Source: CAZSBB01 sp964605235
GTDB lineage: Bacteria; Planctomycetota; Phycisphaerae; Phycisphaerales; Phycisphaeraceae
Direction: 5' to 3'
NCBI GenBank assembly: GCA_964605235.1
Contig: CAZSBB010000027.1
Location: 1-64,000 of the forward strand
DNA: 64,000 nt
The notes beneath the pieces are model-generated. The model saw only the letters and a program-made list of their open reading frames with translations, was not told where the DNA came from and did not search any database. The position numbers and the translations under genes are program-made. Of this stretch, positions 54,672 through 61,819 are shown piece by piece (the stretch's first letter is position 1; each line of letters starts with the position of its first letter).

Positions 54672-57061
54672 CCCCGCCCCTCCGTGACATGGCGATCGAG
54701 CAGCCCCGGAACCCCGGCAAACTCGGGGCCGCAGCGCAATGGGCGCTCGGTGAACTGCAGGCAGCGCTCACGGCACAAGGCTGGCGCATCACGGCCACTG
54801 CGCCGCCGCTGCTGACCCTCGCCTGGCAACCCGGCCCCGCGGAGTCGTTCACCCTTACACCTGCTGCCGATGGCGCGCTGCACGTCACCGCCGCCGACGA
54901 CACCGGCCTGTGCTATGCCCTGACCGACCTCGCCCAGCGCATCGCCTCGCCACGCGACGGCGCTACGCCGTTTCACGCGGTGTCACCCACTCAGGCCGCG
55001 CCCACGCTGGCGTGGCGCAGCGCGCAGGTGTTCGTCGGCCACGCCCTGCTCGACGCGCCGTGGTATTTCAATGACGACTACTGGCAGTGGTATCTGGGCC
55101 TGCTCGCACGCTGCCGCTTCAACAATCTGTCGCTGACGTTCTGCCATCAGACGAGCTATCTGGCGCCGCCGTATCCGTTCCTGGTTCCTCTGCCCGAGTT
55201 CCCGCAGGTGCGCACGCCGGGGTTCACCGTGGATCAGCGGAATCAGCATCTCACTCAGTTGCAGCGCATCAGCAGCCTGGCGCGGCAGCGTGGCTTGCAC
55301 TTCACGCTGGGCATCTGGCAGCAGCACGACAACGGGTTTGGTCAGCCCATGCTCACGGGGCTGGATGAAGACATCCGCGCCGACTGCAACGCGCTGGGAC
55401 TTCGCCGCCTGCTCGAAGCCTGCCCCGCCATCGACGGCCTGCAGTTTCGCATGAACTATGAAGCGGGCATCCCCGAGCACCAGCAGACCGAATTCTGGGA
55501 GAAGCAGTTCGATGCGATCGTCGGCGTCGCTCGGCCGATCCGCGTGGACCTGCGCGCCAAGGGACTCAGTGACGAAACCATCGCCCAGGCGCAGCGCCGG
55601 CTCAGCGATGTGGTCGTTTCCACCAAGCATTGGTGCGAGCATCTGGGCTTGCCCTATCCCATGCCCGCGATCCAGTCGTTCGATGTGCCGCACTATCGGC
55701 GGTATGGCACGTGGGATCTGCTGCGCAAACCGCAGGCCGCCCCGCTGATCATGCGTCTGTGGAACTTCGGCACCCAGCGCCTGCTGCAATGGGGTGATCG
55801 CCAGTACGTGCGCCGCTTCGTGCGCGGCTGTGCGGATTTCGCCGCCGGCTTTGAAGTCATGGCGCCGCTGACGAACAAAGGCAGCAGCAATCAGCCCATG
55901 GAGCAACCGTGGCGCATCATCGCCGACCGCGCGGTGCAGCCGTTCGAGTGGGAACAGCAGCGCTATGAACGGTTCTACCAACTGTTCGGGCGTCTGGGCT
56001 ATGACGTGGAGCATGGCGACGCAGCGCTGCGGACATGGATGGAGCAAGCCTTCGGCCCGGCAGGCGCGGCGCTGGATGAAGCGTTCGACGCTGCGGGCAT
56101 AATCCTGCCCTTGCTGACCACGCTGCTGCAATACTCCGCCAGCGCGTGGGGGTTCTGGCCCGAGCTGTTCGCGGGGCGCTCGCTCATTGAGGATGCGCGG
56201 ATCGAGCCGAGCGATCCCACGCAGTTTTATGGGGTCACGGAATATGTGACCGCCGCCCTGGGTGAGCAACTGGACGGCCGGTGGTCGCCGTATCAATCCG
56301 CACAGCATCTGCACGAGCTGGCGCGCGCCACACGCAGCGCGTTGGAACGCATCGTCGATCCCACCCCGGCAGCGCGCGGCGCGCTGCTCGACCTGCATAT
56401 CCAGGCGGACCTGGCGCAGTTCCACGCCCATCGGCTGAGCGCCATGACTGACTGGCAATTGTTCGAATGCACGCGCGCTGCCGCGGCGCTGGAGCAGGCG
56501 ATTGAGCAGATGCGTCAGGCGCTGACCTGCTGGCGCGCGCTGGCTGCCCGCACAGTCGGCGTGTACCACGACCAGCTCACCTTCGGCCGGGCGGAGTTCA
56601 AGCACATCGGACATTGGCGGGACCGCCTGCCCCAGGTGGAAGCGGAGTTGGCGGAACTGACCCGCCGCCGCGCCATGCTGCCGTTGGCGGAAGTGCCGCT
56701 GCGGGCGCTGCCGGGCAGGACCTTGCCGCCGGAGCTGGGCACGGTGGAGGCAGCGCTGCCTGCCGTGGCGCGCGCTGGCCAACCGCTGCGGATCAGCCTG
56801 CATTTCCCCGATCAGCCACCCATTGCCCACGTCACCTGCCTGCACAAACCCGCGCTGCAGACGCTGCCGTTTCAGCCGACGCCGATGCAACGTGATGGCG
56901 TGCGTTTCAGCGTGACCCTGCCGGGCGCGTGCGTGCCGGCACAGTGGAATCTGCAGGTGATGTTCGTGGTCCACCACGCTAATGGTTCGGTGCAACGCTG
57001 GCCCGACTGGCGCTGTGCCGCGCCTGGTCTGACGATCACCACCGGCGCAGCCGCGCCCTAG
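54668..57061 (+). CDS. GH20/GH67-like glycosidase candidate
   Basis: A 797-aa protein without a signal peptide. The first 100 residues end DDTGLCYALTDLAQRI, the wording of the small alpha/beta domain that precedes the barrel in GH20 and GH67 enzymes. A large barrel-like region follows (WYLGLLARCRFNNLSLTFC, RGLHFTLGIWQQHDNGFGQP, EACPAIDGLQFRMNYEAGIP), then a helical part and a C-terminal beta-sandwich. A conserved catalytic pair cannot be assigned by eye. The GTG at 54668 overlaps the aldolase stop (GTGA), showing tight coupling. Confidence 0.65.
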   Translation: MTPPLRDMAIEQPRNPGKLGAAAQWALGELQAALTAQGWRITATAPPLLTLAWQPGPAESFTLTPAADGALHVTAADDTGLCYALTDLAQRIASPRDGATPFHAVSPTQAAPTLAWRSAQVFVGHALLDAPWYFNDDYWQWYLGLLARCRFNNLSLTFCHQTSYLAPPYPFLVPLPEFPQVRTPGFTVDQRNQHLTQLQRISSLARQRGLHFTLGIWQQHDNGFGQPMLTGLDEDIRADCNALGLRRLLEACPAIDGLQFRMNYEAGIPEHQQTEFWEKQFDAIVGVARPIRVDLRAKGLSDETIAQAQRRLSDVVVSTKHWCEHLGLPYPMPAIQSFDVPHYRRYGTWDLLRKPQAAPLIMRLWNFGTQRLLQWGDRQYVRRFVRGCADFAAGFEVMAPLTNKGSSNQPMEQPWRIIADRAVQPFEWEQQRYERFYQLFGRLGYDVEHGDAALRTWMEQAFGPAGAALDEAFDAAGIILPLLTTLLQYSASAWGFWPELFAGRSLIEDARIEPSDPTQFYGVTEYVTAALGEQLDGRWSPYQSAQHLHELARATRSALERIVDPTPAARGALLDLHIQADLAQFHAHRLSAMTDWQLFECTRAAAALEQAIEQMRQALTCWRALAARTVGVYHDQLTFGRAEFKHIGHWRDRLPQVEAELAELTRRRAMLPLAEVPLRALPGRTLPPELGTVEAALPAVARAGQPLRISLHFPDQPPIAHVTCLHKPALQTLPFQPTPMQRDGVRFSVTLPGACVPAQWNLQVMFVVHHANGSVQRWPDWRCAAPGLTITTGAAAP

Positions 57062-57102
57062 GTCAGCTTGATCGCCACGCAGCCAGAACCACAACAACCC
57101 TC

Positions 57103-59682
57103 TCAGCGCGGCGCGGTGGTCAGACGGTCCGCCTCGGCGACTTCGCGCGGGACGAAGATCTGGTTGCGGTGCAGGCTCAGCAGCGGCGGAATGTTCAGCA
57201 GCATGAAGTGCCCGCGCGTTTGCGGGTCGGTGTGCCAGACGGTGCCGGCGGCGCCTTGGGGCACCGGGATGACGCAGTACTGCTTGCCGTCGGCGTAGAT
57301 GCTGGGGTTCACGTCCAGCCGCTGCTTGGCGCCGGGCACCCACACGCTCAAACGCGGTGAGCCGGCGACCAGCACTTCCCTGGTGCCGCGCGGCACGTAG
57401 AAATAGCTGGGCCCGCTGTATTCCACCCACGCCGGCTGAAAGACCGAGGCTTCGTAGATCAGCGGCACCTCCGGCCCGGCGCGCAGCACCGCGTTGCCTT
57501 CGAGCGTCCAGCGGTATTCCCCGGCCTTGGGCAGCGCCACCTGCAGCTCCGTGTAGCTCTCCTTGTCGGTCGCTTCCTGCTGCGTCAGCACGTCGTCGCC
57601 GCGGGCGTAGACCGTCAGCACCGCGCGTCGGCCGGTGGGCTTGATCGCCAACGTGTAACTGCTGGCGGCGCCGGGCACGAGATAGCCGGTGATGTTCCCG
57701 CGCAAGCTGATGACGCCGGTTTCCTCGCCGACGAACAACTTGCCGGGCCCGGCATCAGCGCCGGCCGGCGACGCCGGCTCCAGATAGCGGGAGAAGGTGA
57801 CGTTGGCGTCGGCGTCGGCGGCCAGTTCTTCCATGAGCTGGGTGAAGCGGGCGGCAATTTCGGCGTCGGTGTAGGCTTCGCCCTGCTGGAAGACGGGCGC
57901 CTGTTCCTTGTTGCCGATGAAAAAGTCCAGCCGATTGTCGGTCTTGGGCAACCCGTTGCACAGGCGGCGCGCCAGGGCGTAGTAGTGGACCATGTCGCGT
58001 TCGCGGATGCGCCAGGCGTAGTTCATCAGCGGGAGCAGCGCCTGGTAGTACAGGTCATCGCGTTGCGGGCGCGCCGCTTCGACCAACGAAAACCGACGGT
58101 ATTCCTCGACATAAACCAGGTACGCCATCAGGTCATTCAAGCGCGCCTGCACCTGCGGATCGCTGCTGAGGGTTGCCGCCTGCTGGACATCCTTGAACAT
58201 GGGCAGGAGCGTCGCCGGCTGAAGCGGGGAGCCCAGGTCGAACTTGTCGTACAACGCGCGGATGGGCGCGGCGGCGGTCCCGAAGCAATCGGTGAAGTAG
58301 GCGTTGACCAAGGCGTCGACATCGACATCCACGTCCCACATCAGGGCGGCGGCGACATCCAGGCCGAGCATCTGGGCGCCCCAGTTGGCGTTGGTTTCCG
58401 CGTTGACGGCATTGAGCTTGCGCTGGGCGTAGTAGGGAATCCACTGGCGGTGGTAATCGACCTTGCTGCCGCGCATTCGGCCGGGCAGTCCCCAGTCCCA
58501 TGCCTGCACGCCGTAGTACTCGCGCAAGCCGATCGCGCCGACTTTCTGCGACCACAGGCTGACGAGTTCCGGCAGGCTGTACTCGGTGCGATTGAAACCC
58601 ATGGCGACCTGCACGTAGACATTGGGTTCCAGGTCGATGGTCGGCGGGAGGCGATGGCTGCTGTAGGCGTACAGGCCGACCCAGGCGTCGGGATACTTGG
58701 CGCGCAGGGCGCGGGCGACATGATTCGCCAGGGAGAACACGCGATCGGTGGTGGTGCCCAGGGCGACGCAGTTTTCGCAGTAGCAGGTGCCCTGTCCGTC
58801 GGACGGATCGCAGGAAACCATGTACGCCAGGGGATTGCTCTGGCGCAGTTCTTCGAGGTGTTTGAGGCGGTCGTTGACGACCAGTTCGATCAGGCCGGGG
58901 TTGGAGAAGCAGAACTTGGCGGCCGCGGGCGACTTGACGGAATGGCGGGTGCCGTCGGGCTGGAGGGCGAAGTATTCCGGGTGGGCGGTGAAGGCTTCGA
59001 GATTGCGGTTGATGATGTGGCCGTAGCTGTGCCCGTTGTTGGTGCGGTTGGCGAGGGAGAGCCGATTGGCCTGCGCCCAGCGGCGGTAGTTGGCGGTCAG
59101 GTCGCCGATGGGGTTGCCGTAGGCGTACCAGATACTGCGGGTGGACAGGTCGGGGGCGTCGGTGACATTGAGGTCTACTTTGACCGTGCTCAGTTGGGGG
59201 ACGATGTGCCAGCGCGCCGACGGGGCGTAGTAGCGGAAGCCCAATTCGCGCAGCAGGTGCGCCACGGCATGATGCAGGGCGTAGGGGTTGTTGCCGACCA
59301 ACCAGAGGCGCTGGCCTTCGGTGGCGATGGCATAAGCGTCATAGCTGGCGCGCAGCCGAGCGAGGTCGGCGCCCGCCGGCTGGTGTTCGCTGACGGTGGC
59401 GAGCACGATGGCGGGACCAGCGGGCATTTCAGCGGCCGCCGGCACAGTCGCGCCGGCAGCCAGGGTGAGGGCGTCAGTAAGCCATTTCCCGGCGTCTTCC
59501 ATGGCGGCCTGCTCGGCGGGGGTGCGCTGGGCGGGGACGATGTGCACCGCGGCGCGCGGCTGCCCGGCGTCGATGAGCGTGACCCCGGCGGCGTCGGCAA
59601 GCGAAGGCAGAATCAGCAACCCCAGCAGCAGCGACACGCCGGATAACCTCCGGCTCAAGCCGAATTTTTGCGTCAGGGACAT
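57103..59682 (-). CDS. Secreted DUF4838 protein
   Basis: An 859-aa protein with a signal peptide (LSGVSLLLGLLILPSLADAA). An alpha/beta N-terminal domain (NNPYALHHAVAHLLRELGFR) as in GH67/GH20-type enzymes is followed by a barrel containing LAYMVSCDPSDGQGTCYCEN (cysteine cluster C-x-C-x2-C), the mark of DUF4838, and a C-terminal beta domain. DUF4838 proteins are predicted glycosidases without an assigned activity. The ATG at 59682 follows TGGAG at 8 nt. Convergent with the GH20/GH67-like gene, divergent from LacI 2. Confidence 0.87.
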   Translation of the reverse strand: MSLTQKFGLSRRLSGVSLLLGLLILPSLADAAGVTLIDAGQPRAAVHIVPAQRTPAEQAAMEDAGKWLTDALTLAAGATVPAAAEMPAGPAIVLATVSEHQPAGADLARLRASYDAYAIATEGQRLWLVGNNPYALHHAVAHLLRELGFRYYAPSARWHIVPQLSTVKVDLNVTDAPDLSTRSIWYAYGNPIGDLTANYRRWAQANRLSLANRTNNGHSYGHIINRNLEAFTAHPEYFALQPDGTRHSVKSPAAAKFCFSNPGLIELVVNDRLKHLEELRQSNPLAYMVSCDPSDGQGTCYCENCVALGTTTDRVFSLANHVARALRAKYPDAWVGLYAYSSHRLPPTIDLEPNVYVQVAMGFNRTEYSLPELVSLWSQKVGAIGLREYYGVQAWDWGLPGRMRGSKVDYHRQWIPYYAQRKLNAVNAETNANWGAQMLGLDVAAALMWDVDVDVDALVNAYFTDCFGTAAAPIRALYDKFDLGSPLQPATLLPMFKDVQQAATLSSDPQVQARLNDLMAYLVYVEEYRRFSLVEAARPQRDDLYYQALLPLMNYAWRIRERDMVHYYALARRLCNGLPKTDNRLDFFIGNKEQAPVFQQGEAYTDAEIAARFTQLMEELAADADANVTFSRYLEPASPAGADAGPGKLFVGEETGVISLRGNITGYLVPGAASSYTLAIKPTGRRAVLTVYARGDDVLTQQEATDKESYTELQVALPKAGEYRWTLEGNAVLRAGPEVPLIYEASVFQPAWVEYSGPSYFYVPRGTREVLVAGSPRLSVWVPGAKQRLDVNPSIYADGKQYCVIPVPQGAAGTVWHTDPQTRGHFMLLNIPPLLSLHRNQIFVPREVAEADRLTTAPR

Positions 59683-59746
59683 CAACAGCACTCCAGAACA
59701 GGGGGATCAGCGGGACCGGGATATCCGTCGAGACAAAAACCATCAA

Positions 59747-59760
59747 TGCACACGTGTGCA
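59747..59760. promoter_or_regulatory. LacI-type operator 1, perfect palindrome TGCACACGTGTGCA
   Basis: A 14-bp perfect palindrome with a central CG, 65 nt before the DUF4838 start and about 110 bp from the second copy at 59857. A typical LacI-family operator shape. Confidence 0.78.
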
Positions 59761-59827
59761 CTGATTATCAGCATATGCGGGAGAGCGGCTTGGAGCAATG
59801 CCCATTTTGTTCGTCGAATATTTGGTA

Positions 59828-59856
59828 TTGACATCGCTTCAACCACACTCGATCAT
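59828..59856 (+). promoter_or_regulatory. Candidate promoter of the LacI 2 gene (TTGACA-17-GATCAT)
   Basis: A consensus -35 (59828-59833) with a weaker -10 (59851-59856) at 17-bp spacing. Operator 2 begins at the next base. Confidence 0.55.
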
Positions 59857-59872
59857 ATGCACACGAGTGCAT
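59857..59872. promoter_or_regulatory. LacI-type operator 2, ATGCACACGAGTGCAT
   Basis: 6-bp arms ATGCAC/GTGCAT around ACGA, differing from operator 1 at a single core base. Its position right after the -10 of the LacI gene suggests autorepression. Confidence 0.75.
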
Positions 59873-59876
59873 TAGC

Positions 59877-60962
59877 ATGCCTACACCTGCTTCCGCCAAC
59901 CCGCCCCGCATCAGTCAACGCCAGCTCGCCGAGTTGGCGCAGGTGTCCCGCACCACCGTCACCCGGGCCCTGGCGAATGACCCGCGCATCAGCGCCCACG
60001 TCACCCGCCGGATCCGCAAGCTGGCGCTGGAGCATGGTTACCGCCCCAATGCCGCCGCCCGCAGCATCGCCACCCAGCGGACCAACTGTCTGGGCGTGGT
60101 GCTGTGCGATCGGGAGCTGGGGCATGCGAACTATGGTCGCCTGATTGCCGGGGTTGAGCGGGTCACGCGGGCGGCGGGGATGCGGCTGCAACTGTCGCTG
60201 TGCGACAGCGGGCAGCTGGCGGAGGACGAATTGCCGCCGATCTTCCGCGAAGTGGGGGTGGACGGCGTGGTGCTGCTGGGCGCGGTGACGCCGGCGCTGC
60301 TGGCGCGGCTGGAACACTGGATGATGCCGGTGGTGCTGATGGGCACCACACCCAGTTCGGCGGGCGTCGATCAGGTCACCACCGATCCCAGCACCGCCGC
60401 CGACTGTGCCATCACACACCTGCGGCAACTCGGTCATGAGCACATCGGCATGCTGGTGGGTCCACGCCAGCGCGCGGTGCATCAGGCTTACGCCCAGGGT
60501 TTTCTCACCGCGCTGCAGGCGGCGGGACTCGACGCGCAGCGCGGCGCCCAGCACATCATCGAATGCGCCACCCATGACGTCATAGCCGCGCTCGACGAAC
60601 TGCTGACCCGCGCCCCCGAGCTGACGGCGATTTTCTGCGACACCGATCAGGCGGCGTGGCATGCGCGGCAATGTCTGCGGGCGCGCGGGCTGACCGTGCC
60701 GGGTGACTTCAGCGTGGTGGGCGTGGGCGGTGGACGCCATGAAGCCCACTGGCCGCTGACGCTTACTTCCGTGGATGTCGGGCTCGATGAGCTCGCGCAG
60801 TCAGCAGTGGAAATGCTCATCGCGGCAGTGCGCCAGCCGCGCCCCGGCTGCCGGCGCGTGGTGGTGCAGGCGCGGCTGGTCACCGGTGACACCGCCGGTC
60901 CGCCGAACAGCGTGAAACAGGTGGGACCGCAACTTTCATCCTTCGAGGAGACCCGGACATGA
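59877..60962 (+). CDS. LacI-family transcriptional regulator 2
   Basis: A 361-aa protein. HTH ISQRQLAELAQVSRTTVTRA with the hinge wording ITRRIRKLALEHGYRPNAAA-like (here VTRRIRKLALEHGYRPNAAA). The sensor has CLGVVLCDRELGHANYGRLI, VDGVVLLGAVTPALLARLEH, AITHLRQLGHEHIGMLVGP and DFSVVGVGG. Two matching palindromes flank its promoter (59747 and 59857), so autoregulation and control of the divergent DUF4838 gene are likely. Its stop overlaps the pseudopilin start by 4 nt. Confidence 0.93.
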   Translation: MPTPASANPPRISQRQLAELAQVSRTTVTRALANDPRISAHVTRRIRKLALEHGYRPNAAARSIATQRTNCLGVVLCDRELGHANYGRLIAGVERVTRAAGMRLQLSLCDSGQLAEDELPPIFREVGVDGVVLLGAVTPALLARLEHWMMPVVLMGTTPSSAGVDQVTTDPSTAADCAITHLRQLGHEHIGMLVGPRQRAVHQAYAQGFLTALQAAGLDAQRGAQHIIECATHDVIAALDELLTRAPELTAIFCDTDQAAWHARQCLRARGLTVPGDFSVVGVGGGRHEAHWPLTLTSVDVGLDELAQSAVEMLIAAVRQPRPGCRRVVVQARLVTGDTAGPPNSVKQVGPQLSSFEETRT

Positions 60963-61747
60963 CCGACCAACCCCAGCCGCTCGGATCGTCGCGCCCCGCC
61001 TTCACGCTCATTGAGCTGCTGGTGGTCATTTCCATCATCTCCCTGCTGGTCGCCATCCTGCTGCCGGCGCTGGCGCAGGCCCGCTACGCCGCCCAGAACA
61101 CGCAATGCTCCACCCAGGTGCGCCAGGTCGCATTGGCGAGCTTCAGTTACTCCGCCGACAACCTGAACTACGCCCCCGACCTGCAGTTCAGCACCGACCT
61201 GCAGAACGCCGGCTATCTCAACACCAACAAAGTGCTCTACTGCCCGGTCACGGCCGCCAGCGCTAACAACTGGACCGCCATTCGCACCCCCGGCCCCGGC
61301 TGGCACTACGCGGGCAACGTCATGATGATGGCCAATGGCTCGACCTCGCTGGGGTTGGGGCCAGCCCGGCTGGATGTGGTGATCAAGCCCTCGCTGGGCA
61401 TGTTCTACTCCGACAGCTCCTGGCGCGGAGCGACCTACACCACCTACAACGATTACGTGGACATGCTCATGTTCGGCCGAACCGACGCCGCGTGGGCCAA
61501 CCCGCCGCATCCCGCCGTCGCCAACAGCACCGGCCTGGTGGCGATGCGCAGCCTGAACGTCGCCTACCTCGACGGCCACGGCGGCGGCATCAGCTACAAG
61601 GGCGACACCACCACCACCGCCGCCCGCGCCAACCGCGAGTACGCCTTCAATTTCAAACGCTACTGGGGCTTCAACGCGATCTTCCCCCCGCCCACCGCGC
61701 CCTCCGTTTCCGACGCCGGCTGGGACCGCGCCCCCTTCACCAACTGA
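60959..61747 (+). CDS. Pseudopilin-like protein 3
   Basis: A 262-aa protein: a short leader ending in SSRPA, FTLIELLVVISIISLLVAIL, then QARYAAQNTQCSTQVRQVAL. Closing part LNVAYLDGHGGG includes the family's D-G pair. As with the other two, cleavage by a prepilin peptidase and a periplasmic location are predicted. It begins inside the LacI stop codon (ATGA). Confidence 0.85.
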   Translation: MTDQPQPLGSSRPAFTLIELLVVISIISLLVAILLPALAQARYAAQNTQCSTQVRQVALASFSYSADNLNYAPDLQFSTDLQNAGYLNTNKVLYCPVTAASANNWTAIRTPGPGWHYAGNVMMMANGSTSLGLGPARLDVVIKPSLGMFYSDSSWRGATYTTYNDYVDMLMFGRTDAAWANPPHPAVANSTGLVAMRSLNVAYLDGHGGGISYKGDTTTTAARANREYAFNFKRYWGFNAIFPPPTAPSVSDAGWDRAPFTN

Positions 61748-61819
61748 GCCACAGCGCACAACGACGCCAACACCGCTGCCCCAGGCGCACCGCCAACCCC
61801 GCTTGCGCCTCCGCCCCGC

